From Kordia sp965224175 (GTDB taxonomy: Bacteria; Bacteroidota; Bacteroidia; Flavobacteriales; Flavobacteriaceae): a DNA stretch of 64,000 bases. Made by a program: the position numbers and the translations under genes. Positions 16,299-25,558 of the stretch are shown one piece after another (within the stretch, counting starts at the first letter, position 1; every line of letters begins with the position of its first letter). The notes below the pieces were generated by a model. The model made no database searches, was not told the origin of the DNA, and saw nothing but the letters and a program-made list of their open reading frames with translations. The stretch spans positions 5,022,001 through 5,086,000 of the forward strand of contig NZ_OZ245041.1 in assembly GCF_965224175.1 (NCBI RefSeq). Direction: 5' to 3'.

Positions 16299-19271
16299 TT
16301 AAAATTCAACAGTATCGCAATGATGATGCACTTTATCTTTCTTTTTGATAGGCTGCGTTTTCATTCCTTTGTTTTTCTCAGAAAGCATCATGTTCATTAA
16401 TTCGTTTCGTTCTTCCTTAATTTTTCTACGTAATTGTTTGTCACGTTCTAAATCGAAATACACAGTTCCTTCAATCATGGTAGTTTCTGCTTTTGTATAT
16501 ATAGACATTGGATGGTGTGTCCATAAAACTAAATCAGCTTGTTTTCCTGTTTTAATACTTCCTACTTTATCGTCTATGTGTAATAATTTAGCAGGATTTA
16601 AAGTAACAAACTTCCAAGCATCTTCTTCTGAAACACCTCCGTATTTTACTGCTTTTGCAGCTTCTTGATTTAATCTACGAGACATTTCGCCATCATCAGA
16701 ATTAAACGCAACAACAACACCTTGACTGTGCATGATTGCTCCGTTATAAGGAATTGCATCATTTACTTCGTACTTGTATGCCCACCAATCAGAGAAAGTA
16801 GAACCTCCAACACCATGCGCTTTCATTTTGTCTGCAACTTTATAGCCTTCTAAAATATGTGTGAATGTATTGATGTTGAAACCGAATTTATCGGCAACTT
16901 TCATTAGCATATTAATTTCACTCTGTACATACGAGTGACAAGAAATGAAACGTTTTTTATTTAAAATTTCTAAGATTGTTTCCATTTCAATATCGTAGCG
17001 ATATTTTCCTGTTTTTTTCTTTGCTTCGTATTCTTTAGCACGTTGAAAATAATCCGTGAACGCTTGTTCAACTCCCATACGTGTTTGTGGAAAACGAATC
17101 GTTGCTCTTTCTCCCCAATTTGTTTGTTTTACATTTTCTCCCAAAGCAAACTTGATGAATCCGTCAGCATTTTTGAAAAGCATTTCATCTGCTGATCTTC
17201 CCCATTTTAGACTCAAAATAGCAGATTGTCCACCAATTGGATTGGCAGAACCGTGTAATAATTGAATGGTGGTAACTCCACCAGCTAAGTTTCTGTAAAT
17301 ATCAACATCTTCTGGGTTTACAACATCTTCCATGTTCACTTCTGCTGTAGAATTGTGTCCTGCTTCATTAATATCAAAAGCAGCAATATGCGAGTGTTCA
17401 TCAATTACTCCAGCAGTCAAATGTTTTCCTGTAGCATCAATGACTCTAGCATTTCCTGCGCTTAAATTTTTACCAATACGAGCAATTTTTCCATCTTTAA
17501 CTAATACGTCAGTATTTTTTAGAATTCCATCATTTTCGTTTGTCCAAACAGTAGCATTTTTAAATAAAACATTTTCTTGTTTAGGAAGCGTCGCAGCTCC
17601 ATAAGCGCCATTCGGATAAGAAATAGGTAGCATTTTTGGAGCTTCCATCTTTTTATGTTCACCACCTTTTTTTCCGTTTGACTCAGAAACTTCTTTTTGA
17701 GTTGCGTTGAATGAAGTTTCAGAACCATTTGCTAGAATTGCTTTTCCAGAGAAAAATGTCGCATTTTGAATAGGCGAAGTCAGGCGAATGAATTCTGTTT
17801 TGGTTGTATCTGCTGTTGTAAATTGTAACTGTAGCCAATTATCTTTAAAAGAAATCTTAGATCCTAATTTTAAAGAATCTTTCATTACGGTAGCTTTTAA
17901 CTTTTCTGGAGCGCCTGCAATGGTTACGTCATATACATTTCCAGCAACATTAAACGCATACTTTCCACGAATATCTTTGTGTGATAAGTCTTTAAATATA
18001 TTCTGATTTCCTTGAACCCAGTTTTCATAAATTACTGTTTTTGGTTCAAAAATATCTCCTGATGTAATGATAAAGTTTGCTTGACGTCCGTTTTGTAAAC
18101 TTCCTACTTTATCTTCCTGTTTTAAAATGCGAGCAGGAATTGTAGTCAATGCTTCCAAAGCTTTTGTTTTACTCAAACCATATTTGATGGCTTTGTGTAA
18201 GTTTGATTTAAAGTTTTTAGGTGACTTGGCATCGTGCATGGTAAAACTAAATGCAATTCCTTTATCTTCCAGTGCTTTTGGGTTAGAAGGCGCTTGATTC
18301 CAATGTTTCATAGCTTCAAGTTCTAGTGCGCCAGCAGCATACGGATCAGAAACGTCATAAGCACTTGGAAAATTCAATGGAATAATGAAAGAAGCGTTTG
18401 TCGCTTTCATAGCATTGATGTTTTCGTATTCTGTTCCGTCACCAACTAATACATACTGAATTCCAAACTCATCACCAATAGCATCTGTTTTAATACTGTT
18501 GTGTTTGTTTTCAGAATGAAAGATTTGTACTAAGTTTTTATTAGCGAGTAAAGCTTCTAATGCTAAGTCTGTGCGTTTTGCATTTCCTTTTGCATACCAA
18601 TCAGCATCGTGATACATTTGACGGATTAATGCCATACTTCCCATTAAAGAAGTTGGATATGCTTGGCGCGAAGCGTTGCTTTTATCATAAGATAAATATT
18701 GTGCAGAACGATTGTCAAGAATACGAATGCTATTATCAGCGTCTGAATTTAAAGCAACTAAAAGCCCATTTCCACGAACAATTCCATCTTGTAAATGTGT
18801 GTTTACAGTACCAAAACCAGCTTTTAGCAGATCTTGCGCTTTTTTGCTGTCAAAAACAAAACTTTTTAGTGGATTTATATCTGGACGGATATGATCATTC
18901 CAGTAATATCCTTCACGTTCAGCATCATATTGAGGACTTCCACTCGGATTAAAACTACGTTTTGGTTTTTTTAATCCAAAGTCTGAAAATGGATCAATAA
19001 ATGAAGGATAGATACTTTTTCCTGAAAGATTGACAACTTTTGCATTTTTCGGAACTGAAATATTTGTTCCAGTTTGTAACACCTTTCCATCTTTTATAAT
19101 GAGTGTTCCGTTTTCAATCACTTGGGTAGGAGTGATGTAAATTTTTGCATTGGTAAATGCTGTTATGGTATGTGTTTCTGTTTTGACACCATCATTTTTA
19201 GGAAAATAATCCTGTGCAAATGTGGAAAGACTACACAATAACAATAACAGCAGTAGCTGAGGTTTATTCAT
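16299..19271 (-). CDS. Large secreted amidohydrolase with two amidohydrolase domains
   Basis: A 990-residue protein with signal peptide (ends STFAQ). Two amidohydrolase modules are in tandem: the first (about 30-430) has SFIDPFSDFG where HxH would be, so it looks catalytically dead; the second (about 575-960) has VIDEHSHIAAF with the HxH pair, FISCHSYVQSE (later His), and FNSDDGE (Asp ligand), so it should bind metal. A beta-rich linker (about 435-550) lies between. Such proteins act in the periplasm or on the surface of Bacteroidota, probably on peptides or amides. It is the first gene of a two-gene operon with a shorter homologue. Confidence 0.82.
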   Translation of the reverse strand: MNKPQLLLLLLLCSLSTFAQDYFPKNDGVKTETHTITAFTNAKIYITPTQVIENGTLIIKDGKVLQTGTNISVPKNAKVVNLSGKSIYPSFIDPFSDFGLKKPKRSFNPSGSPQYDAEREGYYWNDHIRPDINPLKSFVFDSKKAQDLLKAGFGTVNTHLQDGIVRGNGLLVALNSDADNSIRILDNRSAQYLSYDKSNASRQAYPTSLMGSMALIRQMYHDADWYAKGNAKRTDLALEALLANKNLVQIFHSENKHNSIKTDAIGDEFGIQYVLVGDGTEYENINAMKATNASFIIPLNFPSAYDVSDPYAAGALELEAMKHWNQAPSNPKALEDKGIAFSFTMHDAKSPKNFKSNLHKAIKYGLSKTKALEALTTIPARILKQEDKVGSLQNGRQANFIITSGDIFEPKTVIYENWVQGNQNIFKDLSHKDIRGKYAFNVAGNVYDVTIAGAPEKLKATVMKDSLKLGSKISFKDNWLQLQFTTADTTKTEFIRLTSPIQNATFFSGKAILANGSETSFNATQKEVSESNGKKGGEHKKMEAPKMLPISYPNGAYGAATLPKQENVLFKNATVWTNENDGILKNTDVLVKDGKIARIGKNLSAGNARVIDATGKHLTAGVIDEHSHIAAFDINEAGHNSTAEVNMEDVVNPEDVDIYRNLAGGVTTIQLLHGSANPIGGQSAILSLKWGRSADEMLFKNADGFIKFALGENVKQTNWGERATIRFPQTRMGVEQAFTDYFQRAKEYEAKKKTGKYRYDIEMETILEILNKKRFISCHSYVQSEINMLMKVADKFGFNINTFTHILEGYKVADKMKAHGVGGSTFSDWWAYKYEVNDAIPYNGAIMHSQGVVVAFNSDDGEMSRRLNQEAAKAVKYGGVSEEDAWKFVTLNPAKLLHIDDKVGSIKTGKQADLVLWTHHPMSIYTKAETTMIEGTVYFDLERDKQLRRKIKEERNELMNMMLSEKNKGMKTQPIKKKDKVHHHCDTVEF

Positions 19272-19364
19272 TACTGTATTATTAAAAAATTAAGTTGATT
19301 AGTTTAATTTCTAAAGATACACGTTGTGAAGCCTATAGGAATAGGATTAAGATTTTTTTAACGT

Positions 19365-20156
19365 TTATTTATGAATTGGAATTGTAGTGTTTTGAATCCA
19401 CTTTTGGATTAATTTTCTATTGGTTGTAATTTCTGCAAAGACATAAATATCACCAGCAAAACAAGGAGAAGTTTCTGCTTTTTCAATCATAACACGATTG
19501 TCATAATAACTCGAATGCAAAAAGTAAAGTTCCTTGTTTTTGATGAGTACATATCCTACATGATTGCTCAATCCTACAAAGTAAATTCCGTCTTTATACA
19601 CTTTGTTTATTTTATTTTTAAGCTGGTGAAAGGATATATTTCTATAGATTTTTAATTCAGATTTTGGTTGAAGTGTTATAGCTTCATTTAAACCGCCTTG
19701 TTGTGCCATTTTATAACGATTTAATTGAAAATCTAAATGACGTAAAGTTGTTGAGACAAAATATCCGCAGGCAATTACGCCATCATTAGGTATGTTGGTG
19801 TGTCCGTTAAAATCCCAAGGTGTTCCATACCAATGTGGTACAATTTCATTCACTAACTTATTGTAAATGTAGTTTGAAGCTGAATCGATAGCTTTTTCTT
19901 TATTTTGTTGAAATTGCTCAGCGAAATATGTTCTATCTCTTTTTATTGATTGTTTAATAGTGTTGTAATTTCCTTTTGGCGTGAAGTTGATGCCTAGCGC
20001 TGTAGAATCTAAGGTATTCTTACTTACTGTTTCTTCTGATTTTTTTTCAGTTAAATATTTCTGCGGTGCATTAGAATTTTTGGAGATTGTATGATTAGAA
20101 GTCTCTTTGCAAGAAACTCCAATGCTGAGTAATGTTAAGAAAAAAAACTTCTTCAT
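19365..20156 (-). CDS. Lipoprotein with NlpC/P60- or transglutaminase-like Cys peptidase fold
   Basis: A 263-residue protein with lipobox SIGVSC (Cys16) and a long charged linker. The domain from about residue 90 has WYGTPWDFNGHTNIPNDGVIAC-G-YFV (catalytic Cys130 likely) and later GLSNHVGYVLI (His199), the spacing and surroundings of papain-fold cell-wall amidases. It probably cuts or binds an amide in the periplasm, but the exact family is not assigned. It is divergent from the TonB receptor gene and ends about 95 bases from the amidohydrolase start. Confidence 0.6.
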   Translation of the reverse strand: MKKFFFLTLLSIGVSCKETSNHTISKNSNAPQKYLTEKKSEETVSKNTLDSTALGINFTPKGNYNTIKQSIKRDRTYFAEQFQQNKEKAIDSASNYIYNKLVNEIVPHWYGTPWDFNGHTNIPNDGVIACGYFVSTTLRHLDFQLNRYKMAQQGGLNEAITLQPKSELKIYRNISFHQLKNKINKVYKDGIYFVGLSNHVGYVLIKNKELYFLHSSYYDNRVMIEKAETSPCFAGDIYVFAEITTNRKLIQKWIQNTTIPIHK

Positions 20157-20347
20157 CGTACTACAATTAACGTTTTTCTTTTTGTTTTCGTGTGCAGTTT
20201 TAAGAAATAGCTAAAAAGATTTTAACTAAAGTTTATCAAGTTTACAATTTAGATATGTAATTGTAACAAGAGATTAATTTTAAGATAATCTAATTGCTTG
20301 CCACTACAAATAGTTTTGTGACAATAACGAATCAACACAAAATTATA

Positions 20348-23107
20348 ATGAATAAACTAGTACTTTCCCTATGCTTTATCTGTTTTGCGACATTGCTATT
20401 TGCACAAGATAAAGGAATCCTAACTGGACGTGTTTTAGATGATAATAATTTACCATTGCCAGGCGCTACTATTTTAATTGAAAGTTTAAAAACAGGAGCT
20501 ACTTCAAATTTTGATGGAAATTTTACAATGGTAAATCTTCCACAAGGAACCTATGATGTAACGGTAAGTTATATTGGATTTGAAACACAAAATGTTTCAA
20601 CAGAAATTACCGCAGGTGTAACCACTCAGGTAAAAGTTGTAATGAAATTAAAAACGAATAACCTAAACGAAGTATTGATATTTGGTAGTTTGGCTAGAGG
20701 ACAAGCAAAGGCATTAAATCAGCAAAAAACAAATGATAATATAACCAATGTTGTTTCTGCAGACCAAGTAGGTAAATTTCCAGATGCGAATACAGGAGAT
20801 GCATTGAAACGTATTCCTGGTATTGCTGTTCAAAATGATCAAGGAGAAGCAAGAGATATTATTATTCGTGGTTTAGCTCCACAATTAAATTCTGTTACCT
20901 TAAACGGTGATCGAATTCCTTCGGCAGAAGGAGATAATCGTAGAATTCAATTAGATTTAATTCCTTCTGATATGATTCAAACGATTCAAGTAAACAAAGC
21001 GGTGACGCCAGATATGGAAGCAGATGCGATAGGAGGTTCTGTAAACCTAGTTACACGTTCCGCACCTTCAAAATTAAGAGTTTCCTTGACAGGAGCTTTT
21101 GGTAGAAACCCAGTTCGCGAAAGTTCACTATATAACTTTTCAGCTGTAGCTGCACAACGTTTTTTTAATGATAAATTGGGAGCAGTTGTGAGTGCTTCAT
21201 ACAATTCAAACGATTATGGATCAGATAACGTTGAATTCGAATGGGATTCTCCTACTTTTATCAAAGAACATGATATTAGAAGATATGATGTAAAACGTAT
21301 TCGTCGTAGTATAGCCTTAAATTTAGATTGGAAACTAGATCCAAATAACGTGATTGAGTTCAAATCGATTTTAAATCATAGAGACGATTTAGAAAATAGA
21401 TACAGATTACGTTACAAATTTGATGATAATGATACCGATGATACGAGTGATGATGAATATAAAATCACACGTCAGACTAAAGGAGGAATTGACAATGATA
21501 CCAATGAGAAAAGACGATTGGAGCGTCAAAAAATGTATAGATTAGGACTCAATGGATCACATATTTTATTTAGTAAAGTTCAGTTTGACTGGAATATTGG
21601 TTTTTCGAAAGCTAGTGAAGAACGTCCAAATGAACGTTATGTTACGTACGAATCAAAGCAAGATGCTTCCACAATTACACAACAATTTGTAAATACAAGA
21701 ACACCGTTTTTTAATTCTACAAATAGAATGGATAATGATGCTTCTTTATTTGAATTAGATGAAATTACTGAGGAAAAAAGATATACAGAAGAAGAGCAAT
21801 TCAGTTCTCGTTTTGATATTACAATTCCAATCAATACTGCTGGATCTTATCAAAATTCAATCAAAACAGGTTACAAATATCACGACAGAGATAAATTAAG
21901 AGATAATACTTTCTCTGAATATGATACAGGAGATTTTTCAGCATTTGAATTTTTAAATAATGCAGAAACAGCCGATCAAACAATTGATGGATATTTAGCA
22001 GGCGATCAATACAAATCTGGAACATTTGCTACCAATTCATTTTTAGGAAACTTACCATTAGTTAATGGGGAATTAGTATTGGACGAATTTGTTCCAGAAA
22101 ATTATAGTGCAAACGAAAAAATAAGCGGTGCATATGCAATGTTAAAACAGCAATTAGGTGATAGATTTTCATTGATTGCTGGTGTACGTATGGAGCATAC
22201 TAAAATTGATTATACAGGTTTTCAAATTGATGTAGAATCTGCATCATCTTTGGCAGATGTAACAACAACAAATGCTTCCAAAAAATATACAAACGTATTG
22301 CCAAACGTACAATTGCGTTATGAGGCAACTAAAAATACAATCTTACGTTTTGCATATACAAACACATTAGCAAGACCAAATTATTATGATATTGTGCCTT
22401 ACCGAAACATCAATAGTGACGATGTAGAAGCAGAATTTGGAAATCCAGAATTGGAAGCAGCTGAGTCGTTAAACTTTGATTTTATGGCTGAACATTATTT
22501 TGATAATGTTGGAATTATTTCAGGAGGATTTTTCTACAAAGACATCGATAACTTTATCTATGCTTTGACAAATGAGCAAGCATTAACGGTAAATGGAACC
22601 ACTGAAATTTATGATGTAACACAACCTTTTAATGGTGGATCGGCGAAAGTATATGGTTTTGAATTGGCTTTTCAGCGTAAACTTGACTTCTTACCGAGTT
22701 TCTTGAAGAACTTAACATTCTACGGAAATTATACCTACACAAATTCTGAAACTGATGGCGTTGTAGGACGTGAAGACGGTTTAGAATTGGCTGGAGCTGT
22801 ACCAAACACACTAAACGGTTCGTTAGCGTATGAAACAAAAAAGCTTTCTGTGAGATTGTCTTTAAATTATGCAGATGATTATATTGATGAATATGGAGAT
22901 GACACGTTTGAAGATCGTTACTATGACTCACAACTATTCTTAGATTTCAATGCATCTTATGCGATTACTAAGAACTTAAGAATCTTTGGAGAAATGAAAA
23001 ATATTACCAATCAAGAATTACGTTATTATCAAGGAGTAAAGGAGCGTACAATGCAATCAGAATTCTATGATATTAACTGGAATGTAGGATTGAAATATAA
23101 TTTCTAA
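20348..23107 (+). CDS. TonB-dependent outer membrane receptor, probably for phytate or its products
   Basis: About 919 residues from ATG 20348, which gives a signal peptide ending ATLLFAQ. Next is a carboxypeptidase-regulatory-like beta-sandwich (GILTGRVLDDNNLPLPGATI, about 22-110), then a plug domain (TGDALKRIPGIAVQNDQGEARDIIIRG) and a 22-strand barrel ending with an aromatic strand NVGLKYNF. It takes up a substrate across the outer membrane with energy from TonB/ExbBD. The next gene, 10 bases later, is a beta-propeller phytase, so inositol phosphates or released phosphate are the likely cargo (inference from context). TAGTTTTG at 20311-20318 may be the -7 element. Confidence 0.9.
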   Translation: MNKLVLSLCFICFATLLFAQDKGILTGRVLDDNNLPLPGATILIESLKTGATSNFDGNFTMVNLPQGTYDVTVSYIGFETQNVSTEITAGVTTQVKVVMKLKTNNLNEVLIFGSLARGQAKALNQQKTNDNITNVVSADQVGKFPDANTGDALKRIPGIAVQNDQGEARDIIIRGLAPQLNSVTLNGDRIPSAEGDNRRIQLDLIPSDMIQTIQVNKAVTPDMEADAIGGSVNLVTRSAPSKLRVSLTGAFGRNPVRESSLYNFSAVAAQRFFNDKLGAVVSASYNSNDYGSDNVEFEWDSPTFIKEHDIRRYDVKRIRRSIALNLDWKLDPNNVIEFKSILNHRDDLENRYRLRYKFDDNDTDDTSDDEYKITRQTKGGIDNDTNEKRRLERQKMYRLGLNGSHILFSKVQFDWNIGFSKASEERPNERYVTYESKQDASTITQQFVNTRTPFFNSTNRMDNDASLFELDEITEEKRYTEEEQFSSRFDITIPINTAGSYQNSIKTGYKYHDRDKLRDNTFSEYDTGDFSAFEFLNNAETADQTIDGYLAGDQYKSGTFATNSFLGNLPLVNGELVLDEFVPENYSANEKISGAYAMLKQQLGDRFSLIAGVRMEHTKIDYTGFQIDVESASSLADVTTTNASKKYTNVLPNVQLRYEATKNTILRFAYTNTLARPNYYDIVPYRNINSDDVEAEFGNPELEAAESLNFDFMAEHYFDNVGIISGGFFYKDIDNFIYALTNEQALTVNGTTEIYDVTQPFNGGSAKVYGFELAFQRKLDFLPSFLKNLTFYGNYTYTNSETDGVVGREDGLELAGAVPNTLNGSLAYETKKLSVRLSLNYADDYIDEYGDDTFEDRYYDSQLFLDFNASYAITKNLRIFGEMKNITNQELRYYQGVKERTMQSEFYDINWNVGLKYNF

Positions 23108-23117
23108 AGAAAAACAG

Positions 23118-24215
23118 ATGAACAAACTCATAAGAATCTTTTTCGGTTTATTAGTTTTTACAGCATGTGAAAAAGTTGAAGAAAGGAAAACAGAAAAAGA
23201 AGTAACTCAAGCGACGTCACAACCAAAAGAAAATACAATAAAATCTGTGTATGCAACAATGGAAACTGCACAAGTTTCTTCTACAGATGATGCTGCTGAC
23301 GATTCTTGCATCTGGATTCATCCAACAAATGTAATGGAGTCTAAAATTATAGGAACGAACAAGCAACAAGGATTGGTTGTTTATAATTTATCTGGAGAAC
23401 AAGTGTATGAATATCCTGTAGGACGTGTTAATAATGTAGATATTAGAAGTGGTTTTGTATTGCAAAATGATACGATTTCAATTGTAACGGCTTCCAATCG
23501 AACTTCAAATACAATTACAGTACACAAAGTCAATATTAAAGATGGCTCGTTAGAAAATGTAGCTGCAAAACCTTTACAGAGTCATTTAGCTGAGATATAT
23601 GGTTTAGGGATGTATAAAAGTGCTAAGACGAATAAAATATATGTCATTGTTAATGGAAAAGACGGACAAGTAGAACAATGGGAATTGTTTGAAGAAGCTG
23701 GAAAAGTGACAGGGAAAATTGTGAGAACTTTTGCGGTAGGAAACCAAACAGAAGGTGTTGTTGCAGACGATTACCATGGAAATTTATATATAGGTGAAGA
23801 GGAAAAAGCATTATGGAAATATGAAGCAGAGCCTGATGGAAGTACTGTTCGAAAAGCAATAGCAACAACTACAGATGTAAATATGAAAGCTGATTTTGAA
23901 GGTGTAACTTTATATGACCAAGGAGAAGGAAAAGGATACATTATTTTATCTTCTCAAGGAAATAATAGTTATGCTGTTTTTGATAGAATTACAAATACAT
24001 ATATAGGAAGTTTTAGTATTGTTGATGGCGCTAAAATTGATGGAACTTATGATACTGATGGAATTGATGTAACCAGTGTAGCTTTTGGGACAAAATATCC
24101 AAAAGGATTTTTTATTGCGCAAGATGGAGCCAATACAAAAGGAAAAGATTCATTAAATCAAAATTTCAAATTGGTAGACTGGAGAACAATTGAGAAAACA
24201 TTAAATCTTGACTAA
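23118..24215 (+). CDS. Beta-propeller phytase (3-phytase), lipoprotein
   Basis: A 365-residue protein with lipobox LVFTAC (Cys17). The domain begins with SSTDDAADDSCIWIHPTN, the opening signature of alkaline, calcium-dependent beta-propeller phytases, and continues with repeated Gly/Asp blades such as NVDIRSGF, LYIGEEEKALWKYEAEPDG, ADFEGVTLYDQGEGKGYIILSSQG and GTYDTDGIDV. Acidic residues in these loops bind calcium. It releases phosphate from phytate, probably tethered to the outer membrane. It forms a pair with the upstream TonB receptor. Confidence 0.9.
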   Translation: MNKLIRIFFGLLVFTACEKVEERKTEKEVTQATSQPKENTIKSVYATMETAQVSSTDDAADDSCIWIHPTNVMESKIIGTNKQQGLVVYNLSGEQVYEYPVGRVNNVDIRSGFVLQNDTISIVTASNRTSNTITVHKVNIKDGSLENVAAKPLQSHLAEIYGLGMYKSAKTNKIYVIVNGKDGQVEQWELFEEAGKVTGKIVRTFAVGNQTEGVVADDYHGNLYIGEEEKALWKYEAEPDGSTVRKAIATTTDVNMKADFEGVTLYDQGEGKGYIILSSQGNNSYAVFDRITNTYIGSFSIVDGAKIDGTYDTDGIDVTSVAFGTKYPKGFFIAQDGANTKGKDSLNQNFKLVDWRTIEKTLNLD

Positions 24216-24278
24216 AAATAATTGCAGTATAGGCTTTTTGTGAAGGATAAAGAATACTGCAACATTAGTTGTGTGTTG

Positions 24279-24314
24279 AAAATGTCATTATTACTCGATA
24301 ATGACATTTTTTTT
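24279..24314 (+). terminator. Strong terminator after phytase, overlapping the end of the convergent gene
   Basis: A 13-base perfect stem (24279-24291 and 24298-24310, arms AAAATGTCATTAT/ATAATGACATTTT) with a 6-base loop is followed by T. The right arm codes for the last residues of the DUF3810 gene on the other strand. A second, weaker 9-base inverted repeat (TTGCAGTAT/ATACTGCAA) lies at 24232-24262. Confidence 0.8.
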
Positions 24315-25370
24315 ATCATAATTTACGAGTAAGGAAACCACATAACTATAGCTCAAAATTCCTCCAGACTGATTATTGGCTTTTAAAAACTGATCAAAAG
24401 TAAACTTAAACATTGGTTTTAGTGGATTTTTGTGTGCAGTCCAAAATGCGCGAACTTCATCGTAATTTTTCTGAATTCCAGGATTTAAGGTCAGTTTTAA
24501 ACGTTCATATTCGTCTTTATCTCGGTTGTAAACTTCTTTTAAGCAATGCCACGCCATAAAGTTATATGCACCATATTGAAAGTAAATATCATCATTATAT
24601 AAAGCAGCCATGCAACCTATAAAATTTGCTTCGTTTTCAGCAGAATACCCTATTTGGTGCGCTTTTTCATGACTAGCAGTTACTGGAAATTTGTATACTG
24701 GAATTTTACCATTTACTTGCGCTTCATTGGTGAAAGGATTCAAATATCCACTAAAGCCCATTACAGTTAAAAATCCGCTATAAATAGATTTTTTTAAACT
24801 GCGATTTGTAAAGGTAAATTGTGGTTGTTTAGCGCTGAAATTATCATAACCATTGGTGGTTTTTTCAAAAATCTCACTGGTTTCATACGGAATTTCAACT
24901 TTTACCGTATCATTTTGTGTAATTTGAAATTGAACCGAATTTGCTTTTGCGATAACTCTTTCAGTAAAATCTACCAATTCTTCGGTTGTATATTTACGAT
25001 CTAATTCAAGTGATTTGTACAAAGGCAATCTATAATAATTCATTCCCCAAAGAAGGTGAAATGCAAAATAGGCTACTGTGATTGTAATATATACATCAAG
25101 TAAAATCCGTTTATATTCTTTACGAACTAAGCGGTAATTTTTGTAAATGTAACGAATGATTAAAATTCCAGCAATGGTATAGAATACATCACCCATTGAA
25201 AATGGAATCCAACCAAAAACGACTCTGAAAATTTTTGAAATTATAGGATATAATCCGTTGCTATAATAGGTTTCTACAAATTCTGGGAAATTAGCAAGTA
25301 TCTTAATTGTAATGAATTGAATTGGGAAAGATAATGCAATTAATAGTTTCGTTCTCTTGGTCATAGGCAA
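24291..25370 (-). CDS. DUF3810 domain membrane protein with zinc-peptidase motif
   Basis: A 359-residue protein with three N-terminal membrane helices (about 8-26, 56-75, 93-110). The large C-terminal domain has H234-E-K-A-H238 followed by E247 in ENEANF, i.e. an HExxH plus downstream Glu as in gluzincin metallopeptidases. This is typical of DUF3810, whose substrate is unknown. The catalytic part probably lies on the outer face of the inner membrane. Met at residue 3 is an alternative start. It converges on the phytase gene, with a shared terminator. Confidence 0.8.
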   Translation of the reverse strand: MPMTKRTKLLIALSFPIQFITIKILANFPEFVETYYSNGLYPIISKIFRVVFGWIPFSMGDVFYTIAGILIIRYIYKNYRLVRKEYKRILLDVYITITVAYFAFHLLWGMNYYRLPLYKSLELDRKYTTEELVDFTERVIAKANSVQFQITQNDTVKVEIPYETSEIFEKTTNGYDNFSAKQPQFTFTNRSLKKSIYSGFLTVMGFSGYLNPFTNEAQVNGKIPVYKFPVTASHEKAHQIGYSAENEANFIGCMAALYNDDIYFQYGAYNFMAWHCLKEVYNRDKDEYERLKLTLNPGIQKNYDEVRAFWTAHKNPLKPMFKFTFDQFLKANNQSGGILSYSYVVSLLVNYDKKNVIIE

Positions 25371-25558
25371 TACATTTGAACACCATTTGGGAAAAATGGT
25401 ACATAGCTAATGTAAAAAAACTAAATCACTATTTCTAAAATGATATGATATTTTTGTCAAATGCAAAGAGTTTATAAGGTATTTCGTAAAAAAATGAGCA
25501 ATTTTAAAGGCAAACATTTACCTTTGCAGACAATTATTCAATCCGTAAACAAAATAGA

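Noticed and set aside
18560..18952. 130-codon plus-strand open frame inside the large amidohydrolase gene
   Set aside because: It is an antisense shadow: no signal, domain or promoter, and the opposite strand codes for a conserved enzyme through the whole stretch.
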